Source: Chersky-840 sp963811775 (GTDB lineage: Bacteria > Actinomycetota > Acidimicrobiia > Acidimicrobiales > UBA8190). Taken from it: 64,000 bases of DNA. The stretch covers positions 114,699 to 178,698 of the forward strand of contig CAWESO010000006.1 in assembly GCA_963811775.1 (NCBI GenBank), in the 5' to 3' direction. Positions 36,045-43,994 of the stretch are shown here, piece after piece (position 1 is the first letter of the stretch; every line of letters starts with the position of its first letter). Position numbers and translations under genes: made by a program. The notes under the pieces are model-generated. The model did no database searches. It saw nothing but the letters and a program-made list of their open reading frames with translations, and was not told the origin of the DNA.

Positions 36045-36615
36045 GCTCGGCCGTCTCGAGACCGCTGGCGGCGGCGAGGCCGGCCAGGGTCGCGGGCCGG
36101 TAGCCGTGGACGTGCACACCACGGGCGCCGTAGCGCACGCGGCGTAGCTCGAGGCGCAGCCCCGGGGCGGGGAACGACGCCACCACGTGCGGGGCGGCGC
36201 GGCCCATGCGCCGCAGCAGGTCGGCGGGCTCGTCGACGTAGTCGAACACCCCGAGGGCGACAGCCGCGTCGTAGGCGTCCTCCTCGTCGATGGTCTCCCA
36301 ACCGCGCTCCTGCACCGTGACGAGGTCGGGGTGCTGGCCCGCCTCCACCCGGGCCAGCGCCACCATGGCCGGCGCGGGGTCGAGGCCGGTGACGCGCACG
36401 CCGCGCGCCGCGAGCGGGTCGAAGAGCGGGCCGCTCCCGCATCCGACGTCGAGGACCGACGCGGCGTGCAGCGTGGTCACGATGTCGACGCTGCCCCGCA
36501 GCCGGTCGAAGAGCGGGCCCCGCCCGATGAGCCGGGACAGGCCCTCGCTGCGATAGAAGGCGGCGAAGCGCGACGCGCGGCGGTGGAAGTAACCCTCGAA
36601 GTCAGCCGGCGGCAT
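35989..36615 (-). CDS. SAM-dependent methyltransferase
   Basis: 208 residues. ASVLDVGCGSGPLFDPL is the SAM loop, VTGLDPAPAMVAL the strand-2 acidic motif, and YDAAVALGVFDYVDEP the strand-4 motif. It starts 14 bases inside the end of the deacetylase gene, so the two are coupled. Likely a sugar or lipid-carrier modifying enzyme; substrate unknown. Confidence 0.86.
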   Translation of the reverse strand: MPPADFEGYFHRRASRFAAFYRSEGLSRLIGRGPLFDRLRGSVDIVTTLHAASVLDVGCGSGPLFDPLAARGVRVTGLDPAPAMVALARVEAGQHPDLVTVQERGWETIDEEDAYDAAVALGVFDYVDEPADLLRRMGRAAPHVVASFPAPGLRLELRRVRYGARGVHVHGYRPATLAGLAAASGLETAELRPLGGAGYLVHFARAGS

Positions 36616-37346
36616 CTAGACAGGTCTCGCTTCCGAAACGCTCCGTGAGGCGCCACGCCACCGGCGCGATGCGGGCGCGCCCGAGGAGCTGTCGGGCGAG
36701 CATGGGCGAGCGGACCGCACCGAGCCCGGGAAGGGTGCCGTCGAAGTCATAGGAGTGGTAGTAGAGCACGGCCGGTGGAGGCGAGACCCGGGTGGCGGCG
36801 GCCACGGCCGAGAAGGGCAGCAGCCGCTGGTAGCTTCCCCCGCCGATGCGCAGGCCGCGCCAACGCAGCACGGGGATCTCCCGCACCGGTGAACGGGGCC
36901 CGAGCACCGACGTGTCCGAGACGTAGCGGTAGCCGGCCTGGGCCAGCGCGTCGCGGTACGCCTCGAGCCCCCCGTCGCCGGGGACGTCGAACCGGGGGGA
37001 GCGAAAGCCGTGCACGGCCACACCCAGCAGGTCCTCGAGGATCTGGCGCCCGGAGCGCAACCACTCGACCACGCCCGTGGCGGGCAGGCGCCCGTGGTCC
37101 GGACCGTGGCTGGCGATCTCGTGGCCGGCCGCGGCGAAGGCGGCCAGGTCGTCGCGCACCGATGCCCGCGTAATTGCCCACGACGAACAGCGTGACCTTG
37201 GGCTTTCCCGGCTGGGATTCGAGGCGGTCGAGCAGCGCGATCAGACCGGGGGGCGGGCCCGGCGGGCGGGCGACGTCGTGGCCGAGGGCGGCCATGCCGT
37301 CGTAGAAGTCCTCGACGTCGACGGTCATGCACACCGGACCGCTCAC
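36602..37346 (-). CDS. Polysaccharide deacetylase (NodB fold), frameshifted
   Basis: MTVDVEDFYDGMA gives the catalytic/metal Asp pair near the N terminus, and HEIASHGPDHGRL holds the metal-binding His pair with a short spacer. GFRSPRFDVPG is the third conserved motif. The frame changes near 37160-37172 (net one extra base) between LFVVGNYA and RDDLAAFAAAGHE. The enzyme removes N-acetyl groups from a hexosamine in a chain. The GTG 37346 overlaps the GT4 stop (GTGA). No signal peptide is seen, so it may act inside the cell on lipid-linked sugars, as PIG-L or WbmS-like enzymes do. Confidence 0.8.
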
Positions 37347-38446
37347 GCCGCCCCCTCGAGCTCGGCGTACACGTGACGCAGGCGGGCGATGACGTCGTCC
37401 TCGGAGAAGCGTTCCAGGACGCGGGCCTGGCAGGCGCGGCCCAAGGTGGCTCGTCGCTCGCCGTCGTCGAGCAACCCGGCGACGACGCGCACGAGGGCGG
37501 CGGTGTCGCCCCGGGGCACGAGGAGCCCACTGTCGGGGTCGACGACCTCCCGGACGCCGCGCACGTCGTAGGCCACCACCGGCCGCCCCGCCGCGGCCGC
37601 CTCCATGGCCACCCGGGGCACGCCCTCGCGGTACGACGGCAGGACCACGACATCGGCGTCGGCCAGATAGGGCCGGATGTCGTCGACGGCCCCGACGAAG
37701 GTCACGTCGCCCGACGCCGCCGAGATCTCCGCCGCCGTCACGGCGTCGCGCTGGTCGGCCTCGATCGGCCCCACGTGGATGAAGTCGGCGCGACCGTGCA
37801 GCGAGCGGGCCAGGCCGAGGAAGTCGAGGCATCCCTTCTCCCGCACCAGGCGGCTCACCATGAGCACCACGGGCCGGGCCGAGCCGTTGTGATCGGCCAC
37901 CGGGGCGGCGAAGCGGTCCAGGACCACGCCGTTGCCGACGAAACGGATCTTGCGAGCGCCGCACACCCGCGCCCGGGGCAGGACGTCCTCGTCCTCGCGG
38001 CTCTGGACGAGCACGAGATCGGCCCAGGCACAGCACCACCGCTCGAAAAGCCACCCCATGACGTTGGCGACCCGACCGTTGTCGCGGAAGTAGAGCGCGC
38101 CGTGGATGGTGTAGATGGCGGTGGTGCCGCTCAGCCGGGCGGCGGGGAGCCCCAGAAACGATGCCTTCGGGGTGTGGGTCTGCACGAAGTCGAAGTGCTG
38201 GCGCTTGAAGTAGCGCCACAGCGCGACGAAGGCGGCGAAGTCCGACAGGGCGAACTCCCGGCGGATGGGGACGACCTCGACCGACAGGTCGACGGGGGCG
38301 TCGTCGAAGGCGTCGCCCGACACCACGCTCCACGACACGTCGTCGAGGGCCCGCAGCTGATTTCCCAACAGGAGCCGGGCCGTCATGGCCGTGGTCACCA
38401 CCCGGCAGCCCCGTCGGGCGACCCCACCTCCGGTCCGTCGCTCCAC
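37343..38446 (-). CDS. Family 4 glycosyltransferase
   Basis: 367 residues. CRVVTTAMTARLLLGNQLRA forms the N-terminal strand and loop, HFDFVQTHTPKASFLGL and YTIHGALYFRDNGRV are typical of GT4 enzymes acting on undecaprenyl-linked acceptors, and VVVLPSYREGVPRVAMEAA is the E-x7-E motif. GTG 38446 has GGGGGAA upstream; GTG 38401 is a shorter alternative. It heads a three-gene unit with the deacetylase and methyltransferase. Confidence 0.88.
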   Translation of the reverse strand: MERRTGGGVARRGCRVVTTAMTARLLLGNQLRALDDVSWSVVSGDAFDDAPVDLSVEVVPIRREFALSDFAAFVALWRYFKRQHFDFVQTHTPKASFLGLPAARLSGTTAIYTIHGALYFRDNGRVANVMGWLFERWCCAWADLVLVQSREDEDVLPRARVCGARKIRFVGNGVVLDRFAAPVADHNGSARPVVLMVSRLVREKGCLDFLGLARSLHGRADFIHVGPIEADQRDAVTAAEISAASGDVTFVGAVDDIRPYLADADVVVLPSYREGVPRVAMEAAAAGRPVVAYDVRGVREVVDPDSGLLVPRGDTAALVRVVAGLLDDGERRATLGRACQARVLERFSEDDVIARLRHVYAELEGAA

Positions 38447-38520
38447 CGGTTCCCCCCGCAGGCGGGCGGGCTGGGGGCAACCCCCGGTCCGCCGAGCCTC
38501 CTGTCCTTCAGTCCGGCGCC

Positions 38521-38526
38521 TATCCT
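38521..38526 (+). promoter_or_regulatory. Candidate -10 box TATCCT (with overlapping TAGGAT on the other strand)
   Basis: TATCCT lies seven bases before GTG 38534. The minus strand reads TAGGAT at 38527-38522, so the divergent GT4 unit and the asnB unit may share a nearly symmetrical -10 region. Confidence 0.38.
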
Positions 38527-38533
38527 ACAAAGA

Positions 38534-38581
38534 GTGGCGGTGCGGACGATGACTTGCACCGTGGGCACATGTGCGGGCTGA
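38534..38581 (+). CDS. Putative 15-codon leader ORF overlapping the asnB start
   Basis: GTG 38534 opens VAVRTMTCTVGTCAG and stops at 38579-38581, thirteen bases inside asnB (ATG 38569). It begins seven bases after TATCCT. Two cysteines occur in the last eight residues. Evidence is positional only; it may tune translation of the amidotransferase gene. Confidence 0.33.
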   Translation: MAVRTMTCTVGTCAG

Positions 38582-40551
38582 CGGGATTCTGGGACCGGGC
38601 CCCGGCTCGTGTCGAGCAGTCCCGGGCGCGGCTGTCGGCCATGACCGACACCTTGCGGCACCGCGGCCCCGACGACAGCGGCGCCTTCGTCGACCCCGAC
38701 GTGGCGGTGGCGCTCGGCAGCCGCCGCCTGGCGGTCGTCGACCTGTCCGAGCACGGACACCAGCCCATGGTGTCGCCCGACGGGCGATACGTCCTCGCCT
38801 TCAACGGTGAGGTCTACAACTTCCGGGACCTGCGCCGGGAGCTCGAGGCGGCGGGGATGGGCTTTCGCGGGTCGGGCGACACCGAGGTGGTCGTGGCCGC
38901 GGCGCAGCACTGGGGGTTGGCCGACACCCTCGTGCGGTGCAACGGCATGTTCGCGCTGGCGTTGTGGGACCGGCGCGAGCGGACCCTGCAATTGGCGCGG
39001 GACCGGTTCGGGGAGAAGCCGCTGTACTACGGCTGGTCGGGGACGGCCTTCCTCTTCGGCTCGGAGCTCAAGGCGCTGCGGGCCCACCCCGCCTTCGACG
39101 CCACCGTCGACCGCGACGCCCTGGCCCTGTACTTCCGGCACAACTGCGTGCCCGCGCCGTATTCGATCCACCGGGCCGTGGCCAAGCTCCCGCCCGCTTC
39201 GATCCTGACCCTGGACCTCTCGACGCCACCGGGGACCTGTCCCGAGCCCGTGCCGTTCTGGTCACTGGCCGACACCGCCGCGGCCGGGTGCGCGCACCGC
39301 GTCGCGCACGACGAGGCCGGCGCGCTCGATACGCTCGCGGCGGTGCTCGGTGGCGCCGTCGCCATGCGCATGCACGCTGATGTCGCCCTGGGGGCGTTTC
39401 TGTCCGGTGGTATCGACTCGTCGCTCGTGGTGGCGCTCATGCAGGCCCAGCGCGGCGCCAAGGTGAAGACCTTCACCATCGCCTTCGAGGACGCGCTGTA
39501 CGACGAGGCCCCGCAGGCGCGCGCCGTGGCCGAGCACCTCGGCACCGAGCACCACGAGCTCGTCGTGACGGCCCGCGACGCGCTCGACGTGATCCCGAGG
39601 CTGCCGACCATCTACGACGAGCCCTTCGCCGATTCCTCGCAGATCCCGACGACGGTCCTCGCCCATCTCACCCGGGCGCACGTGACCGTGGCGCTGTCGG
39701 GGGACGGGGGCGACGAGCTCTTCGGGGGCTACAACCGCTACGCCTGGGCCGAGCGCTTCTGGCGCCGGATCGAGCCGATACCCCTCCCCCTGCGCCGCGC
39801 CTCGGCCGCGGCGCTCGGTGCGATCCCGCCGCGCTGGTGGGACCGCGCCTTCGCCGGCGCCGAGCACCTCCTGCCCGCGTCAATGGCGCTGCGCATGCCC
39901 GGGACCAAGGTGCAGAAGGTGGCGCAGGTCCTGCCGGCCGCCGACCTCCACCAGACGTACATGACCCTGGCGTCGCACACCGACGACCCATGCCGGTTGG
40001 TCCTCGGCGCCACCGAACCGCCCACGGTGCTCACCGATCGCCGTTCGTGGCCAGTCCTCGACGACGCCGTCGAGCGCATGATGTACCTCGACACCATGAC
40101 GTATCTGCCCGACGACATCCTGACCAAGGTGGACCGGGCCACCATGGCCTCGAGCCTCGAGGGCCGCATGCCCTTCCTCGACCCCGACGTGGCCGCCCTG
40201 GCCTGGCGGCTCCCCCCCGACCTGAAGGTGCGGTCGGGCACGGGCAAGTGGCTGCTGCGACGCCTCTTGCACCGCTACGTGCCACCCGCCCTGGTGGAGC
40301 GGCCCAAGGCCGGATTCGGCATCCCCCTCGGCGACTGGCTGCGCGGCCCCCTGCGGCCGTGGGCGGAGGACCTCCTCGACGCGCGCCGGCTCCGGGCCGA
40401 CGGCTACCTGGCCCCCGGGGTCGTGCGCAGGCTGTGGGCCGAGCACCTGTCGGGCCGCCACGATCGCCAGTACGCCGTGTGGGACGTGCTCATGTTCCAG
40501 GCGTGGCTGGACGCGCCGGCGCCGGGCCCCTCGGCGCCGGCCGCGCCGTGA
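38569..40551 (+). CDS. asnB: Asparagine-synthase-type glutamine amidotransferase
   Basis: 660 residues. Met-Cys-Gly at the N terminus places the class II glutaminase nucleophile at Cys2, which fixes the start at 38569; a longer start at 38554 would bury it. YVLAFNGEVYNF and DTEVVVAA are further glutaminase motifs, and GAFLSGGIDSSLVVALM is the ATP-pyrophosphatase loop. In glycan loci such enzymes (for example WbpS-type) amidate uronic acids. The dehydrogenase at 45999 would provide a uronic acid, so amidation of a sugar is more likely than free asparagine synthesis. Confidence 0.88.
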   Translation: MCGLTGFWDRAPARVEQSRARLSAMTDTLRHRGPDDSGAFVDPDVAVALGSRRLAVVDLSEHGHQPMVSPDGRYVLAFNGEVYNFRDLRRELEAAGMGFRGSGDTEVVVAAAQHWGLADTLVRCNGMFALALWDRRERTLQLARDRFGEKPLYYGWSGTAFLFGSELKALRAHPAFDATVDRDALALYFRHNCVPAPYSIHRAVAKLPPASILTLDLSTPPGTCPEPVPFWSLADTAAAGCAHRVAHDEAGALDTLAAVLGGAVAMRMHADVALGAFLSGGIDSSLVVALMQAQRGAKVKTFTIAFEDALYDEAPQARAVAEHLGTEHHELVVTARDALDVIPRLPTIYDEPFADSSQIPTTVLAHLTRAHVTVALSGDGGDELFGGYNRYAWAERFWRRIEPIPLPLRRASAAALGAIPPRWWDRAFAGAEHLLPASMALRMPGTKVQKVAQVLPAADLHQTYMTLASHTDDPCRLVLGATEPPTVLTDRRSWPVLDDAVERMMYLDTMTYLPDDILTKVDRATMASSLEGRMPFLDPDVAALAWRLPPDLKVRSGTGKWLLRRLLHRYVPPALVERPKAGFGIPLGDWLRGPLRPWAEDLLDARRLRADGYLAPGVVRRLWAEHLSGRHDRQYAVWDVLMFQAWLDAPAPGPSAPAAP

Positions 40552-40561
40552 GGCGTCGGCC

Positions 40562-41854
40562 CTAGCGCCGGGCCGGGACGGGTGAGGCCCCCCACCGCGT
40601 CTGCTTGGCTTTGCGCTTCTGTCTCCCCTGGCTGTACTCCCACGCGTAGATCGGGGGTTGGCCGCGCGGGGTCAGGGGGATGCACAGCGGCACCAACAGG
40701 AACGGCAGCAGCAGGACGCGTTCGCGGTCGATCAAGCCCAGGTTGTTGAGGGCGGCGAAGGCGTAGGGGAACGACACCGAGTAGAGCACGCACATGAGCA
40801 CGTAGGGACGGGTGAAACAGGCCCGGCCCAGGTGCCAAAAGCGCCGGAACGACGTGAGGAAGAGCGCGATGATCACCGTGTTCTCGAACGCGGCCAGGCG
40901 CTGGGTCGACCCGTGGGCGTTGAAGGGGAGGGGGTCGAACAACACGGTGTAGATGTCCCTCGGATAGCCCGAGGGCCCCGGGTGGTAGTGGAGGCTGCTC
41001 GCCTGCCCGACGTTGTTCTTGGCCAGCTGGTTGAGGTTGAAGACCGGCGCGTGCTTGGCCAGCTGCTGGGACAGCGACACCGCAGCGAGGAGCAACACGG
41101 CCTGCAGGGCCATGACCGAGAGTCGGCGGATGCCTCGGAACGAGCGCTGGGTGTTGCGGGGCCGGAACAGGCCGGCCACGGCGAAGGCGGCCATGAACAG
41201 GAGCAGCTCCTGGGGCCGCACGTACACGCCGACGATCGCGCCCACCACCAGCAGCACCGCTCCCCCGCGCTGATGGGCCAGGACGCGCGACGCCCCGTAG
41301 GCCATCAGGCCCAACGACAGGTACATCATCGTTTCCTTGCTGATACCTGCGGTCCAGAACAGCAGCGACGGAAGGAAGAAGACCGACAATGCGTAGCGCC
41401 GGTGCAAAGCCTCGGGGAATGTAACGCAGAAGGCGCGGTAGAAGCCCAGCGTGGCCAGGAAGGCGAACCAGCTGAAGACGTAGAACAGGGCCAGCTTGTT
41501 GACGCCGACGATGGCCATCACCACACCCGCCGCGATCGACACCGAGCCCTGGCCCAGCACGTTCACGGCCGGGTGCAGGCCGGCGTTGGAGAAGTTGAAC
41601 GAGTGGTAGCGCTTGGCCAGGATGGCGCCCTGGTTGATGTAGCGGGTGTAGTCGGTGACACCGTGGTAGATGTGGTCGACGACCCAGAGCTGCACCGAGC
41701 TGAACACCAGGTGGGTGATGACTGCGGCCAGGAGCAATTGGTACAGGCCGGGGTCGCGCTGACGGGCCGCGATCCTGCGCGCGATCGGGATGGTGACGAG
41801 GAAGAGCACCACCGCCACCAGGACGGCGATCTCCGGGTTGGAATGGATCCGCAT
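40562..41854 (-). CDS. Polytopic membrane protein, candidate Wzy-like polymerase
   Basis: 430 residues, about ten hydrophobic segments, and a basic C-terminal tail (SQGRQKRKAKQTRW). A periplasmic-type loop in the middle (LNQLAKNNVGQASSLHYHPG) and the FWTAGISKETMMYLSLG segment resemble O-antigen polymerase/EpsG-type proteins, which are very poorly conserved. Its position directly downstream of the Wzz-like gene (34 bases) supports a polymerase role. This is inference; no catalytic motif can be named. Confidence 0.62.
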   Translation of the reverse strand: MRIHSNPEIAVLVAVVLFLVTIPIARRIAARQRDPGLYQLLLAAVITHLVFSSVQLWVVDHIYHGVTDYTRYINQGAILAKRYHSFNFSNAGLHPAVNVLGQGSVSIAAGVVMAIVGVNKLALFYVFSWFAFLATLGFYRAFCVTFPEALHRRYALSVFFLPSLLFWTAGISKETMMYLSLGLMAYGASRVLAHQRGGAVLLVVGAIVGVYVRPQELLLFMAAFAVAGLFRPRNTQRSFRGIRRLSVMALQAVLLLAAVSLSQQLAKHAPVFNLNQLAKNNVGQASSLHYHPGPSGYPRDIYTVLFDPLPFNAHGSTQRLAAFENTVIIALFLTSFRRFWHLGRACFTRPYVLMCVLYSVSFPYAFAALNNLGLIDRERVLLLPFLLVPLCIPLTPRGQPPIYAWEYSQGRQKRKAKQTRWGASPVPARR

Positions 41855-41887
41855 GCGAGCCTCAGGTCCCTGCCGCCGCCGGCGCGA

Positions 41888-43762
41888 CTAGCGCCAGAGC
41901 TGCGCCGAGGTCGCCGACGCCGGCTCGGGGGAGCCGTACCCCTCGAGGACCAAGTCTTCGGGGTTCTCCTCGGCCTCCGACCCGTGACCGTGCGTCGTCC
42001 GTTCCCGGTTGGGGACGTTGGTGAAGGCCACGCCGAGCACCGGGGCGCGGAATCGACGGAGCATGTCGCCCGCCTCTCGTCCCTCGTCGGATCTCGTCAC
42101 CGCGTACTGGGCCACCACGAGCACCACGTCGACGGCGGGGAGCAGGGCGATGGCATCGTGAGTCCGCAGCAGTGAGGGCGCGTCGATGAGCACGGCGTCG
42201 GCCACCTCGCGCGCCGCGTTGATGATGGCCGGACCGTGCGTCACCACCTGGCCCCGGTTGGCGAGGAGCTGGTCGAACCGCAACCGCGACACGCCTTCGA
42301 CGGGCGAGGGCGTCGACAACGGGGCGAGGTCCTGGGGGTCGAGCTCCCCGTCGGCTTCGAACTCGGGCATGGGGCTGTGTGCGCTGCGACCGACACGCAG
42401 GTCGCCCATGCTCACCACGAGCGCCTTCGCCCCCGCCTCGGCGTACACCGCGGCGAGGTTGGCGACGACGGCCGAGCGCGTGGCCTCTGCCGCCGGGGAC
42501 ACGACGAGGACCACCTGGCGGCGGGACTTGTGGCCGTTGCCGTTGCCCTCGTGGATCAGGTCCCCGCCGTTGGCGGGGTCGGTCGGGTACCCCGATGCGA
42601 GCGCCTGCCCGGCGCCGCGCTCGGTCGATGCGTTCCCCTTGCCCTGTCCGTTGCCGTTCCCGTACCCGTTGCCGTTCAGGTAGCCGTTGCCGTTGCCGTT
42701 GCCGTATCCGTTGCCGTTCCCGAGCAGGGCGAGCTCCGCCGCGAGCGGCTCGAGCAGCACGGCGGTGTGCAGGCGGCGGTAGGCCTCGGCGGCGGTGGAG
42801 CCCGGCGCCACCACGACGGCAAGGCGCGTGTCGATGGAGGACCGTTGCAAAGAGGCGCGCGCCGATCCGCGCGCCGGGATCTCGGCCACGACGGGGAGGT
42901 CGAATGCCTCCTCGGTGGCGCGCACGGTGCGGAGGCTGCGGTCGAGGACCTCGACGAGCAGGATGATCCCGACCGCCACCAGGAGGCCAACCGCCAACCC
43001 ACCCAGGATCCGCGTCGACCGGTGGTTCACCACGCCGGCCACGGTGAAATGCCCGACGTACACCGGGTGCACCTGCGCGGTCCGGAGGATGGCGTACCCG
43101 GGGACCTTCGGCCCGCTGATCTGGAGCTGGACCTGCTGGCGCACCTGATCGTCCAACTGGCCGGCCAGGACGCGGTGCTGCGTGTTGAGCAACGCCATCT
43201 GACCGCTCGACGAGCTGGCGCCCGAGATCTCGGCGTCGACGACGTTGATCTTCGACTGGAGCGTGGCGACGGCGTCCGCCGTCTTCTTCAGGTTGAGCAG
43301 ATACGCGGCCTGCGCCTCGGTGTTGATATAGGTCGCCACTGCGGTCGCCACCGCGTTGGCGAGCGCCTGCGCCTTTTCCGCGGTGTACCACGCCACGATG
43401 ACGCCGAGGGCCTTGATGTGCAGGCCGCGGAACTGCTTCTTGTTCAATCCCAGTGCGGCGCGACCGTTCTCGACGCCGACGCTGCCGGCGAGCTTCGACG
43501 CGGGGACCCCCACGTGGGCGGCCTTCGCCGCATCCGCCATGACGCCGGGGAGCTTCAGGTCGAGGAAGAGGCGGGCCAGGCTGATGCTGTTCTTCCCGAG
43601 GCCGGGCGCGACGATCGCCACCGCCTTGTACGCCGTCGGGGTCAGGGCGCCGTTCTCCGACGCCGGACGCGATGGCACCGAGAAGAACCCGATCAGCCCC
43701 CCGACGAGCGCCAGCAAGACGAGCAGGCGCCAGCCGCGAAGCACTGCCCCCCTGAAGTCCAT
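41888..43762 (-). CDS. Wzz/BY-kinase-like chain-length protein with degenerate P-loop
   Basis: 624 residues. Two transmembrane helices (about 13-29 and 252-270) flank an outer Wzz-type domain with coiled coil (TADAVATLQSKINVVDAEIS). The cytoplasmic part looks like a BY-kinase fold. However, the Walker A site reads SPAAEATRSAV (about 422-432) with no GK-S/T, and Walker A' reads SMGDLRVG. Walker B-like VLIDAPSLL is retained. No tyrosine cluster ends the protein. An Asn-Gly repeat (349-376) interrupts the cytoplasmic domain. ATG 43762 is chosen because GGGGAAAG lies nine bases upstream; ATG 43771 is the alternative. It probably controls chain length without kinase activity. Confidence 0.8.
   Translation of the reverse strand: MDFRGAVLRGWRLLVLLALVGGLIGFFSVPSRPASENGALTPTAYKAVAIVAPGLGKNSISLARLFLDLKLPGVMADAAKAAHVGVPASKLAGSVGVENGRAALGLNKKQFRGLHIKALGVIVAWYTAEKAQALANAVATAVATYINTEAQAAYLLNLKKTADAVATLQSKINVVDAEISGASSSSGQMALLNTQHRVLAGQLDDQVRQQVQLQISGPKVPGYAILRTAQVHPVYVGHFTVAGVVNHRSTRILGGLAVGLLVAVGIILLVEVLDRSLRTVRATEEAFDLPVVAEIPARGSARASLQRSSIDTRLAVVVAPGSTAAEAYRRLHTAVLLEPLAAELALLGNGNGYGNGNGNGYLNGNGYGNGNGQGKGNASTERGAGQALASGYPTDPANGGDLIHEGNGNGHKSRRQVVLVVSPAAEATRSAVVANLAAVYAEAGAKALVVSMGDLRVGRSAHSPMPEFEADGELDPQDLAPLSTPSPVEGVSRLRFDQLLANRGQVVTHGPAIINAAREVADAVLIDAPSLLRTHDAIALLPAVDVVLVVAQYAVTRSDEGREAGDMLRRFRAPVLGVAFTNVPNRERTTHGHGSEAEENPEDLVLEGYGSPEPASATSAQLWR
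42635..42718 (-). repeat. Asn-Gly hexanucleotide repeat inside the Wzz-like gene
   Basis: About fourteen tandem six-base units encode Asn-Gly with occasional Tyr, Leu, Gln or Lys replacing Asn (NGNGYGNGNGNGYLNGNG). A further short NGNG stretch occurs near residue 407. Such a simple repeat can change length by slippage in frame. Confidence 0.9.
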
Positions 43763-43994
43763 CGCTGCCATCTTTCCCCGACCGGCCTCACCAAAGGCCT
43801 CTGGGCCGGCTCACCCACATTACCCCTTGTCAGCGTATTCGCGCCTAGGGATGAGGAAAAGCTAAAATCCGCCTCGGGGGAATCGTCAATCCTGACGATG
43901 CCGAGCGTGATGAACTCTCATAACGTGCTCGGAGGGGCCACCGAAGCGCGCTCGCGCCTGGCGCTACGGTTTGTGAGCCAGGGGGGCAGATCGT

